NCBI GenBank assembly: GCA_963728365.1
Contig: CAVSJI010000001.1
Span: 1,860,001-1,924,000 of the forward strand
Source of the DNA: VRUE01 sp963728365
GTDB taxonomy: Bacteria > Actinomycetota > Thermoleophilia > Solirubrobacterales > 70-9
Direction: 5' to 3'
DNA: 64,000 bases
Positions 44,472 through 52,572 of this stretch are shown piece by piece. Position 1 is the stretch's first letter; each line of letters starts with the position of its first letter. The position numbers were made by a program, and so were the translations under genes. A model generated the notes under the pieces. It did no database searches and had not been told where the DNA came from. It saw only the letters and a list, made by a program, of their open reading frames with translations.

Positions 44472-45452
44472 ATGGAGGTCGCCTGCGTCTTGATCCCCGA
44501 GTCCTCTCTCGCCGATCCGTTCGAGGCCGGCGAGCTGACCGAGCGGCTGCTGCGGCGGCTGGAGGGGATCGGCGCGGCGGTCGAGTCGGAGCGGGCGGGC
44601 TGGGCGTTCTTCGCGGTCGACGGGCTGCGCGGGATCCACGGGGGCGGCAGCGCCAGAGTGGTGGAGGCGGCGCGCGGAGTATGCGGGGAAGAGGCCCGGA
44701 TCGAGACCGGCCCAACCCGTTTCGACGCTTGGCTGGTGGCTAGCGGCGGCCAACGGCCGGTGCCGGTCGGGGCGCTCGCCGGCTGGCTCGGGCTGCCCGG
44801 GCGCGATGCCGACGGGCTGATCGAGACGCTGCGGCGGCTGGGGATCGAGACGCTGGGGGAGCTGGCGGTGCTGCCGGCGGACCGGGTTGTCGACCGTTTC
44901 GGCCTGCCGGGCCTGCGCGCGCTGCGGCTCGCCCGCGGCGAGGAGGCCCCCTTGCGGCCGCGTCGCCCGCACGAGGATCTGGCGGCGGAGGTCGAGCTGC
45001 CGGACGCTGCGGCGGGCGGGCAGCTCGAGCGGGCGCTGGAGCTGCTCGTCGACCGGCTGCTCGCCGCCCCGCCGCGACGGGGGCGGACCCTGCTCGGCCT
45101 GCGCCTCGGCGCCCGGCTCGCGGCTGGCGGCGGTTGGAGCGCAGACCAGGGCCTCGGCCGACCGACCGCCTCGCCGCGCGTCCTGCGCGCGGTGCTGGCA
45201 CCCCACCTGGAGGCGCTGCCGGGCCCGGCAACCGCTCTGCGCCTGCGCGCGCTCGGCCTCGGCCCGCCCGCCACCGACCAGATGAAGCTCTCGGTGCGCG
45301 GCGAGGAGGACCGTCGCGGGTGCCTGGGCGAGGCGATCCGCGAGGTCCGCGCCACCCAGGGCCCCGACTCGCTGCTCGAGGTGATCCCGCTCGACCCCGA
45401 CTCGCGCCACCCCGAGCGCCGCGCGATCCTCACCCCGACGGCGGACCGATGA
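44472..45452 (+). CDS. imuB: ImuB-like Y-family polymerase homologue, reduced
   Basis: 326 residues from ATG 44472 (MEVACVLIPESS); the overlapping ATG at 44463 lies in the SOS box. ImuB is the non-catalytic Y-family homologue linking DnaE2 to the sliding clamp in damage-induced mutagenesis. ARIETGPTRFDAWLVA corresponds to the palm, LRRLGIETLGELAVLPADRVVDRFG to the helix-hairpin-helix, and LSVRGEEDRR to the little-finger region. Most family members have around 500 residues, so this one is short, and the acidic catalytic residues of Y polymerases are absent. No ImuA/RecA-like partner gene is visible. Confidence 0.85.
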   Translation: MEVACVLIPESSLADPFEAGELTERLLRRLEGIGAAVESERAGWAFFAVDGLRGIHGGGSARVVEAARGVCGEEARIETGPTRFDAWLVASGGQRPVPVGALAGWLGLPGRDADGLIETLRRLGIETLGELAVLPADRVVDRFGLPGLRALRLARGEEAPLRPRRPHEDLAAEVELPDAAAGGQLERALELLVDRLLAAPPRRGRTLLGLRLGARLAAGGGWSADQGLGRPTASPRVLRAVLAPHLEALPGPATALRLRALGLGPPATDQMKLSVRGEEDRRGCLGEAIREVRATQGPDSLLEVIPLDPDSRHPERRAILTPTADR

Positions 45453-45697
45453 CCCCCGGGCTGCGACGGCTATACGTGCCGCGGCGGGCGGTGGTGGAGA
45501 CCGGGTCGGGAGGTAGGCCGCGTGCGGTCGAGGGGGTCGCGGTCGAGGCCGTGCGCGAGGAGTGGCTGGTCGAGGACCGCTGGTGGGCGCCGAAGCCGCT
45601 GCGCCGCCACTACTACGAGCTGGTCCTCGCCGACGGGCGCGACGTCGTCGTCTTCCGCAGCGCGCTCAGCGGGCGCTGGTACCGGCAGCGGGCCTGA
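45449..45697 (+). CDS. DUF6504 small protein of the mutasome operon
   Basis: 82 residues: ATGA overlap with imuB and TGATG overlap with dnaE2, so it is translated between them. Core motif EEWLVEDRWWAPKPLRRHYY and VFRSALSGRWYRQRA match DUF6504, a small family known from actinobacterial imuB-dnaE2 operons. The Trp-rich basic sheet might bind DNA or the polymerase; no function is established. Confidence 0.85.
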   Translation: MTPGLRRLYVPRRAVVETGSGGRPRAVEGVAVEAVREEWLVEDRWWAPKPLRRHYYELVLADGRDVVVFRSALSGRWYRQRA

Positions 45698-48600
45698 TGG
45701 ACGCTCCATATATAGAGCTGCACGCCCACTCGGCCTTCTCCTTCCTCGACGGCGCCTCGACGCCGATGGAGCTGGCGGGGGCGGCTGCGGAGCTGGGGTA
45801 TCCGGCGATGGCGCTGACCGACCACGACGGGGTGTGGGGGTCGATGGAGTTCGTCCACGCGTGCCGGGGGTTGGGGTTGAAGGCGATCACCGGGACGGAG
45901 TTGACCGTGCGTGTCGGGCCGGCGGGTCCTGTCGCTGCAGGGGACCCACCACCCCTTCCGGTCGCTAAAGCGTCCTCAGGGGTGGTTCCCCCTACAGCGC
46001 CACCCGCCGGCAGGCTCGCTCACCTGACACTTCTCGTTCAGGACGCAGCCGGGTTCCGCAATCTCTGTCGGCTGCTGACCGATGCTCATTCCCACACTCG
46101 AGACAACCCGGGGAGGACAGCGCAGCGGCCTTGGGTGAGCTTGGAGGTGCTCGAAGCGCATGTCGACGGGTTGGTTTGCTTGTCAGGGTGCGCGGGGGAG
46201 GGGGCAGTTGCCTCGGCGTTCGAGCGAGGTGAGGTTGCGTTAGGGGCGGCGCTGGCGGGGCGGCTGCTCTCGGCGTTTGGACACGAGCGGTTCCGGGTCG
46301 AGCTGCAGCGGCCCTACTGGCGGCGGGACCGGGCTCGGAACCGGTGGCTGGCGGGGTTGGCGGAGCGGCTCGGCGTGCCCGCCGTCGCCACCGGCAACGT
46401 CCACGCGCACGCCCGGCGCCGCACGCACCTGCAGGACGCCTTCGTCGCCGTGCGGCTGGGGATGACGCTGGAGGAGTCCGAGCCGCGGCGGCGCGGCAAC
46501 CCGACCTCGGCGCTCGCCTCGCCGCGGGCGATGGCGGCGCGCTTCGCCGAGCACCCCGAGGCGCTCGCCGAGACCCTGCGCCTCGCCGAGCGGCTCGAGT
46601 TCGACCTCTCGACCGAGCTCGGCTACCGCTACCCGCGCGAAGGCGACCCCGACGCCGATCGCGAGCTCGCCGAGACCTGCCGCTCGCTGCTGGCTGGCCG
46701 CTACGCCGGCTCGCGCCACCGCCGCCGCGCCGAGCAGCGGCTCGAGGACGAGCTGGGGACGATCCGCGCCCTCGGCCTCTCCGGCTTCTTCCTCCTGCAC
46801 CGCGACCTGCTCGAGCTCGCCCGTGAGGTGGCGGCCGACGTGCGCGGGCCCGAGTCAGCGCGATCCGTGCTGCCCCCGGGGCGCGGGCGTGGCTCCAGCG
46901 TCAGCTCGATCGTCTGCTACCTGACCGGCCTCTCCCACGTCGACCCGGTCGAGGCCGACCTCTTCGCCGGCCGCTTCCTCAACGAGGAAGTCACCTCGAT
47001 GCCGGACATCGACCTCGACTTCCCGCGCGACGTGCGCGAGGCGCTGATCCCGCGCGTGCACGAGCGCTACGGCGCCGACCGCTCCGCCCTGGTCGCCGCT
47101 TTCCCCACCTACCGCCCGCGCGGCGCCGTCCGGGACCTGGGCAAGGCGCTCGGCCTGCCGCCGGAGGAGATCGAGCGGGTGGCGAAGATGGTCGGCTTCC
47201 ACGAGCGCAGCGGCGAGATCGAGCGCGACGTCGTCGCCGCGATCGGCGCCGAGCGCGCCGCGACCCCGCGCTGGCGGGCGCTGCTGGCGCTCTGCCCGGA
47301 GGCGATCGGACTGCCCCGCCACGCCTCCCAGCACCCGGGCGGGATGGTGATCTCGACCGAGCCGCTGATCGACGTCTGCCCGGTGGTGCCGGCGGCGATG
47401 GCCGGGCGGCAGATCGTCCAGTGGGACAAGGACTCCTGCGCCGACGCCGGCCTCTTGAAGATCGACCTGCTCGGCCTGGGGATGCTCTCCGCGGTCGAGC
47501 GCTGCGTCGAGGAAGTCGGCCGCACGCGGGGGAAGCCGCTCGACCTCTCGCGCATCCCGCTCGACGACCCGCCGACCTACGAATCGATCCGCGCCGCCGA
47601 GACCACGGGCGTCTTCCAGATCGAGAGCCGCGCCCAGATGCAGATGCTGCCCCGCACCCTGCCGCGGAACCTCGACGACCTCACCGTGCAGGTGGCCCTG
47701 GTCCGCCCGGGCCCGATCCAGGGCGGCGCCGTCCACCCGTATATAGAGCGGCGCAAGCGGCTGCGCGAGGACCCCGGCTTCGCGGTCCCCTACGAGCACC
47801 CGCTGCTGGAGCCCGTGCTGCGCGACACGCTGGGCACGATCGTCTTCCAGGAGCAGGTGATCGAGGTGGCGATGGCGCTGGCCGGCTTCAGCTCGGCCGA
47901 GGCGGAGGGGCTGCGCCGGGCGATGAGCCGCAAGCGCTCCGAGGCGGCGATCGAGTCCCACCACCGGCGCTTCGTCGCCGGCGCGCTCGAGCGCGGCGTG
48001 TCGGAGGCGACGGCGGAGCGGGTCTGGGGCCAGATCCAGGGCTTCTCCGGCTTCGGCTTCCCGAAGGCGCACTCGGCCGCCTTCGGCCTGCTCGCCTACC
48101 AGTCGGCCTGGCTGCGCGTGCACCGCGCGCCCGAGTTCCTCTGCGCCCTGCTCAACGAGCAGCCGATGGGCTTCTACCCGCCCGACGCCCTCGTCCACGA
48201 GGCCCAGCGCCGCAGCGTGCGCCTCGCCGGCCCCGACGCCAACCGCAGCGCGGTCCTCTGCCGGGTCGAACGCGTGCGCGACGACCTCACCGTGCGGATC
48301 GGTCTCGGCTACGTCAAGGGCGTGCGCGAAGAGGAGATGGAGAGCCTCGTCACAGCCCGCGAGCGCGATGGCGCCTACGCCTCGATCCCCGACCTAGCCT
48401 CCCGCTCCGGCACGGGCCGAGCCAACCTCGAGCGCCTGGCATGGTCCGGCGCCCTCGACAACCTCGTAGTGGGCCGACGGGCCGATATGTCAAGTCATCC
48501 TTTACATATCGGCCCGTCGGCCCCGGGGTCGGGGAGGCGGGGGGCGCTTTGGGAGGCTGGGGTTGCCACGGGCGTTCGAGGTGGGGGCGGGGTGCAGATG

Positions 48601-49077
48601 GCGTTGGGGCTGGAGGGGGCCTCGGCGCCGGAGCTGGCGCCGCTGGACGATTGGGAGCGGGTGATCGCCGACTACCGCTCCACCGGGATGACGTTGGATT
48701 CGCACCCGATCGGGCTGCTGCGCGAGGACCTCGGGTCGCGGATCCTGCGCAGCTCCCAGCTGGAGCGGACCGAGTCCGGCGCGACCGTCGAGGTCGCCGG
48801 CCTGGTCGTCGCCCGCCAGCGCCCCGAGACCGCCAGGGGCATCGTCTTCATGCTGCTCGAGGACGAGCGCGGAACCGTCAACCTGATCGTCCCGCCCCCC
48901 GTCTACGAGCGCTGCCGCGCCGCCGTCCGCGCCGCCCCCCTGGTCCGCGCCAAGGGCAAGCTGGAGCGCCAGGAAGGCACCGTTAACGTGGTGGTCACCG
49001 ACGTGACCGAGCTCGAGCGCCCCACCGAGCTTCGCGCCGTGGCGCCCAGCGGGCACAGCTTCGGGCGCCGCCGTTAA
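45697..49077 (+). CDS. dnaE2: Error-prone DNA polymerase III alpha subunit DnaE2
   Basis: 1126 residues. PHP domain from the N-terminus (ELHAHSAFSFLDGAS, ALTDHDGVWG), polymerase core with SMPDIDLDFPRDVRE near residue 435 holding the catalytic Asp pair, LKIDLLGLGMLS, FQEQVIEVAMALAGFS and FPKAHSAAFGLLAYQSAWLR, then a C-terminal OB domain (VEVAGLVVARQRPETA). Translesion polymerase acting with ImuB after DNA damage. Two palindromic inserts are read through: residues 75-105 (class B), in a loop after the second PHP strand, and 925-943 (class D), just after LERLAWSGALDNL. Confidence 0.95.
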   Translation: MDAPYIELHAHSAFSFLDGASTPMELAGAAAELGYPAMALTDHDGVWGSMEFVHACRGLGLKAITGTELTVRVGPAGPVAAGDPPPLPVAKASSGVVPPTAPPAGRLAHLTLLVQDAAGFRNLCRLLTDAHSHTRDNPGRTAQRPWVSLEVLEAHVDGLVCLSGCAGEGAVASAFERGEVALGAALAGRLLSAFGHERFRVELQRPYWRRDRARNRWLAGLAERLGVPAVATGNVHAHARRRTHLQDAFVAVRLGMTLEESEPRRRGNPTSALASPRAMAARFAEHPEALAETLRLAERLEFDLSTELGYRYPREGDPDADRELAETCRSLLAGRYAGSRHRRRAEQRLEDELGTIRALGLSGFFLLHRDLLELAREVAADVRGPESARSVLPPGRGRGSSVSSIVCYLTGLSHVDPVEADLFAGRFLNEEVTSMPDIDLDFPRDVREALIPRVHERYGADRSALVAAFPTYRPRGAVRDLGKALGLPPEEIERVAKMVGFHERSGEIERDVVAAIGAERAATPRWRALLALCPEAIGLPRHASQHPGGMVISTEPLIDVCPVVPAAMAGRQIVQWDKDSCADAGLLKIDLLGLGMLSAVERCVEEVGRTRGKPLDLSRIPLDDPPTYESIRAAETTGVFQIESRAQMQMLPRTLPRNLDDLTVQVALVRPGPIQGGAVHPYIERRKRLREDPGFAVPYEHPLLEPVLRDTLGTIVFQEQVIEVAMALAGFSSAEAEGLRRAMSRKRSEAAIESHHRRFVAGALERGVSEATAERVWGQIQGFSGFGFPKAHSAAFGLLAYQSAWLRVHRAPEFLCALLNEQPMGFYPPDALVHEAQRRSVRLAGPDANRSAVLCRVERVRDDLTVRIGLGYVKGVREEEMESLVTARERDGAYASIPDLASRSGTGRANLERLAWSGALDNLVVGRRADMSSHPLHIGPSAPGSGRRGALWEAGVATGVRGGGGVQMALGLEGASAPELAPLDDWERVIADYRSTGMTLDSHPIGLLREDLGSRILRSSQLERTESGATVEVAGLVVARQRPETARGIVFMLLEDERGTVNLIVPPPVYERCRAAVRAAPLVRAKGKLERQEGTVNVVVTDVTELERPTELRAVAPSGHSFGRRR
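45919..46010 (+). repeat. Class B palindromic element, copy 2, in frame in dnaE2
   Basis: Same 92 bp as at 10470-10561 with six base differences. Translated in the same frame as PAGPVAAGDPPPLPVAKASS then GVVPPTAPPAG. The C-to-T change in the left arm (GTCGCTGC) is matched by G-to-A in the right arm (ACAGCGCC), keeping the pair. It separates TELTVRVG from LAHLTLLVQDAAGF, which are adjacent in the family. Confidence 0.9.
48471..48523 (+). repeat. Class D palindrome in frame in dnaE2
   Basis: A perfect 20-bp inverted repeat (48471-48490 / 48504-48523) with the 13-nt loop CAAGTCATCCTTT. Translated as VGRRADMSSHPLHIGPSAP. Same architecture as class A (long perfect stem, short AT-rich loop) but unrelated sequence. 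Confidence 0.8.
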
Positions 49078-49130
49078 TCCGTCGTCGCCTTGCAACAAGC
49101 CGACGACGACGGCCAGCTACAGTGGCCCCC

Positions 49131-50600
49131 GTGACGCCTTCCGACGACAGCCGCCGCTGGCTCGCCCTCTACGTCCTCTGCGCGGGGATGCTGATGATCG
49201 TCCTCGACGTGACGATCGTCAACGTCGCTCTGCCGACGATCCAGGACAGCCTCGGCTTTTCCCAGAGCGGCCTCGCCTGGGTGGTCAACGCCTACCTGAT
49301 TCCCTTCGGCGGGTTGTTGCTGCTCGCCGGGCGACTCGGCGACCTGCTCGGGCAGCGGCGCATGTTCCTGCTCGGCCTCGCCGTCTTCACCACGGCCTCG
49401 CTGCTCTGCGCCGCCGCCGAGAGCCAGGCGATGCTGGTCGCCGGGCGCTTCTTCGCCGGGGTCGGTGGGGCGCTCGCCTCGGCGGTGATCCTCGGGATGA
49501 TCGTCACCATGTTCCCCGAGCCGCGGGAGCAGGCCAAAGCGATCGGCGTCTACGGCTTCGTCGCCTCCGCCGGCGGCTCGATCGGGCTGCTGCTCGGTGG
49601 CGCCCTCACCCAGGCGATCAGCTGGCACTGGATCTTCATCATCAACCTGCCGATCGGGATCGCCACCGCCTACGGCGCCCTGCGCCTGGTCGAGGGCCGC
49701 CCCGGGATCGGCTTCAAGGCGGGCGCCGACGTCCCCGGCGCAGCGCTGATCACCAGCTCGCTGATGCTCGGCGTCTACACGATCCTCGGCGTCGACAAGC
49801 ACGGCTGGGGTTCCGCTCAGACGCTGATCCTCGGCGCGATCTCGATCGCGCTGGGCGCCGCCTTCGTCCTGCGCCAGGCGCGGATCGAGAACCCGCTGAT
49901 GCCGCTGCGCCTCTTCCACTCGCGCAACGTTGTCGGCGCCAACGCGATCCAGGCGCTGCTCGTCGCCGGAATGTTCGGGATGTTCTTCCTCGGAGCGCTC
50001 TACCTGCAGGGCATCCTCGGCTACGACGCGCTGCAGGTCGGCTTCGCCTTCCTGCCGGCGACGATCGTCATGGGCACCCTCTCGCTCGGCTTCTCCGAAC
50101 GGCTGATCATGCGCTTCGGGCCGCGCAACACGCTGATCCCTGGCGTCGTCTTCGTCGGCATCGGCCTGCTGCTCTTCGCCCGCACGCCGGTCGACGGTCA
50201 GTACCTCGCCGACCTGCTGGCGCCGATGCTGCTCGTCGGCCTCGGGGTCGGCACCGCCTTCCCGGCGCTGATGACGATGGCGATGTCAGGCGCCACCCGC
50301 GAGGACTCGGGCCTCGCCTCCGGCCTGGTCAACACCAGCATGCAGGTCGGCGGCGCGATCGGACTCGCCATGCTGGCGACCCTGGCCGCGCAGCGCACCG
50401 GCAGCCAGACGGCGGCCGGCGCCTCCCACCTGGCGGCGCTCAACTCCGGCTACCACCTCGCCTACCTCGTCGGCGCCGCGCTGGTCGCCGTCGCGGTGGT
50501 GATCGCGGTCGCGGTCCTGCGCCCGGTGGAGATGCCCTCGCCCGAAGCGAGCGCGGCCGAGCGCGGCGGCGAGCCGGAGCTCGCCTACTCCGAGGCCTGA
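49131..50600 (+). CDS. DHA2-family drug/proton antiporter (EmrB/QacA type)
   Basis: 489 residues from GTG 49131 (GTG 49122 is also in frame). About 14 membrane helices. Motifs: MLMIVLDVTIVNVALPTIQ in helix 1 (motif D1), GRLGDLLGQRRMFLLG (motif A), and VASAGGSIGLLLGGALTQ followed by SWHWIFIINLPIG (motif C, antiporter type). Exports hydrophobic or cationic drugs with proton exchange; substrate unknown. A TACAGT ends 7 nt before GTG 49131, suggesting a leaderless mRNA. Its end overlaps the convergent hydrolase gene by 16 bp. Confidence 0.9.
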   Translation: MTPSDDSRRWLALYVLCAGMLMIVLDVTIVNVALPTIQDSLGFSQSGLAWVVNAYLIPFGGLLLLAGRLGDLLGQRRMFLLGLAVFTTASLLCAAAESQAMLVAGRFFAGVGGALASAVILGMIVTMFPEPREQAKAIGVYGFVASAGGSIGLLLGGALTQAISWHWIFIINLPIGIATAYGALRLVEGRPGIGFKAGADVPGAALITSSLMLGVYTILGVDKHGWGSAQTLILGAISIALGAAFVLRQARIENPLMPLRLFHSRNVVGANAIQALLVAGMFGMFFLGALYLQGILGYDALQVGFAFLPATIVMGTLSLGFSERLIMRFGPRNTLIPGVVFVGIGLLLFARTPVDGQYLADLLAPMLLVGLGVGTAFPALMTMAMSGATREDSGLASGLVNTSMQVGGAIGLAMLATLAAQRTGSQTAAGASHLAALNSGYHLAYLVGAALVAVAVVIAVAVLRPVEMPSPEASAAERGGEPELAYSEA

Positions 50601-51472
50601 TCGCGCGGGAACGCGCCGCGCAGCGTGTGCGACATCTGCCGCGGCTCTTCGATCTGCGGGTAGTGGCCGAGCTCCGGCAGCTCGATCACCGCGACGTCGG
50701 GCCGCAGCGCGCAGAGCGCGTCGAGCACGGCGACCGTGGCCACCGGGTCGCGCATCCCCCAGGCGAAGGTCACCTCGCCGGGCCAGTCGCGGATCGCCCC
50801 GTGCCAGCGCTCGGCGTGCTCTTCGCGCTGGTCCATGTAGGAGATCAGCCGGTGGCCGAGCGTGCGGCCGCCGTTGTGGCAGATCAGCGACCACTGGTCC
50901 TCGGCCTCCTCGGCGCTCAGCGGATGCTTCTCGGAGAAGACCGAGCCGAACTGGTGGCGGAAGACCCGCTCGCCGGAGAGCCGCGCGAAGAAGGGTCCGA
51001 AGCGGCTGCGCAGGATGCGCTGCGCCGGGGTCGGGCTGGCCTTCTCGAGGACCATGCTGCCGTTGAAGAGCATCACGCCCTCCAGCCAGAAGCCGAGCAT
51101 CTTCTCCAGGTCGCGCGCCATCAGCTCGTTGGCGACCGAGGTGCCCATGTCGTGCGCGAGGATGAAGACCGGCCGCCCCTCGCCGTAGCGCGCGACCAGC
51201 TCCTCGGTCAGGTCGGCCTGCCAGAAGAGGCTGTAGTCGTGCTCGCGCGGCTTCTCGGAGAGGCCGAAGCCGAGGAAGTCGAAGGCGAGCACGTTGCGCC
51301 GCCGGTCGTGCTCGAGCATCTTGCTCCAGTCATATGAGCTGGACGGGAAGCCGTGCAAGAGCAGCAGCAACGGCCCCTTGCGCTCCCTGCGCATCACGTG
51401 GATCCCGTGCCCACGGAACTCGACGCTCTCGCCGCCCCGCTGCCAGCGCTGCACCCTCTCGGTGAGAGGCAT
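50585..51472 (-). CDS. Alpha/beta hydrolase, epoxide hydrolase / haloalkane dehalogenase-like
   Basis: 295 residues from ATG 51472 (MPLTERVQRWQRGG). LLLLHGFPSSSYDWSKM forms the oxyanion region; the nucleophile elbow is AHDMGTS with Asp108, as in epoxide hydrolases and haloalkane dehalogenases rather than Ser esterases; the catalytic His is in LGHYPQIEE (His270). The cap domain lies between about 130 and 225. Substrate unknown. The frame from 51532 adds an unstructured 20 residues lacking a ribosome site. Confidence 0.87.
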   Translation of the reverse strand: MPLTERVQRWQRGGESVEFRGHGIHVMRRERKGPLLLLLHGFPSSSYDWSKMLEHDRRRNVLAFDFLGFGLSEKPREHDYSLFWQADLTEELVARYGEGRPVFILAHDMGTSVANELMARDLEKMLGFWLEGVMLFNGSMVLEKASPTPAQRILRSRFGPFFARLSGERVFRHQFGSVFSEKHPLSAEEAEDQWSLICHNGGRTLGHRLISYMDQREEHAERWHGAIRDWPGEVTFAWGMRDPVATVAVLDALCALRPDVAVIELPELGHYPQIEEPRQMSHTLRGAFPRDQASE

Positions 51473-51566
51473 CTCCCGCCTTCCCTCGCTGCCCGGTGGA
51501 CAGCCATCATCCCCCGCGCGCGCCTCGCGCACAACCCCCCGGCCGGAGAAAGAGTGGCCGGCGGGG

Positions 51567-52433
51567 CTACAGGGCGAAGACGAGGGTGCAGAAGGCGCCC
51601 ATCGCGATGCAGTAGATGCCGAAGGGCGTCAGGCGGTTGGTCTCGAAGAACTTGAGCAGGAACTTGACCGCGAGGTAGGTGGTCAGCGCCGCGGCGAGGG
51701 CTCCCACCAGGGCCTGGCCGCGGACGCCGTCGCCGGCGCTGCCCAGCAGCTCGGGGATCTTCAGCACGCCGGCGGCGCCGATGATCGGGGTCGCCAGCAG
51801 GAAGGCGTAGCGGGCGGCGTCCTCGTTTGAGAGGCCGGTGAGCAGGCCGCCGCCCATCGTGATTCCCGAGCGCGAGATGCCGGGTATCAGCGCCGCCGCC
51901 TGGGCGGCCCCGATCGCCAGCGCCTGTTTGAAGCTCATCCGCGAGATCCGCGGGTCGGAGTCGCCCAGGTAGTCGCCCTTGCGCGGCGGCCGTCGCCGGA
52001 AGCGCTCGAAGAGGAGCAGCAGGAAGCCGTTGACGATCAGGAAGGCGGCGGCCGACTGGGCCGAGGCGAAGAGCTCGCGCAGCGGGTGCTCGAAGGTCAG
52101 CCCGAGCAGCCCGGCCGGAATCGTGCCGACGATCAGCACCCAGGCAAGTCGCGCGTCGCTGTCCTCCGCCGCGATCTCCCGGTCGCGCAGCGAGCGTCCC
52201 AGGCCGCGGAAGATCCGCTTCCAGTCATCGAGGAAGAGGAAGAAGAGGACCACCGCCGTGGCGCAGTGGGTGGCGACCAGGAAGGCGAGGAAGTATTCGT
52301 CGTCCTGGTGGATGTTCCAGCCGAAGAGCTGCGGCGCGATCACCCCGTGGCCGAGGCTGGAGATCGGAAACGGCTCAGCGATCCCCTGCACCAGGCCCAG
52401 GACGATCGCCTGCAGGTAGGAGATCGGTTCCAT
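51567..52433 (-). CDS. uppP: Undecaprenyl-diphosphatase, copy 2
   Basis: 288 residues, eight or so membrane helices. QGIAEPFPISSLGH near residue 16-29 and PGISRSGITMGGGLLTGLS near 165 are the two catalytic signatures, closer to canonical UppP than copy 1 at 4514-5305. Dephosphorylates undecaprenyl diphosphate for wall and polysaccharide cycles and gives intrinsic bacitracin tolerance. ATG start; no close operon partner, with the next gene on the same strand ending 83 bp upstream. Confidence 0.92.
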   Translation of the reverse strand: MEPISYLQAIVLGLVQGIAEPFPISSLGHGVIAPQLFGWNIHQDDEYFLAFLVATHCATAVVLFFLFLDDWKRIFRGLGRSLRDREIAAEDSDARLAWVLIVGTIPAGLLGLTFEHPLRELFASAQSAAAFLIVNGFLLLLFERFRRRPPRKGDYLGDSDPRISRMSFKQALAIGAAQAAALIPGISRSGITMGGGLLTGLSNEDAARYAFLLATPIIGAAGVLKIPELLGSAGDGVRGQALVGALAAALTTYLAVKFLLKFFETNRLTPFGIYCIAMGAFCTLVFAL

Positions 52434-52476
52434 GCCCGCGGCAGCCTATTGGGGCGAACCTAAAGAGGAGGTGAGA

Positions 52477-52572
52477 ATGGCTGCAACCCTGCAAATTGAC
52501 GACCGGGTGGATGAAATCAGCCACGCGGTGGTTGATCTGCAGCCGAAACAGGATGCGCCGCCTCGCGCTTGA
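52477..52572 (+). CDS. Candidate 31-residue small protein with perfect Shine-Dalgarno
   Basis: ATG 52477 is preceded by AGAGGAGGTGAGA, the best ribosome site in the window. The peptide is MAATLQIDDRVDEISHAVVD, then LQPKQDAPPRA. It uses CAA, ATT, GAT, GAA and GTT codons unlike its neighbours, and its end overlaps the next gene antisense. It may be a real small protein or the surviving 5' end of a lost gene. Confidence 0.4.
   Translation: MAATLQIDDRVDEISHAVVDLQPKQDAPPRA

Noticed and set aside
45525..45560. GTCGAGGGGGTCGCGGTCGAGG as another class C element
   Set aside because: It is ordinary coding sequence of the DUF6504 protein with no inverse arm nearby.
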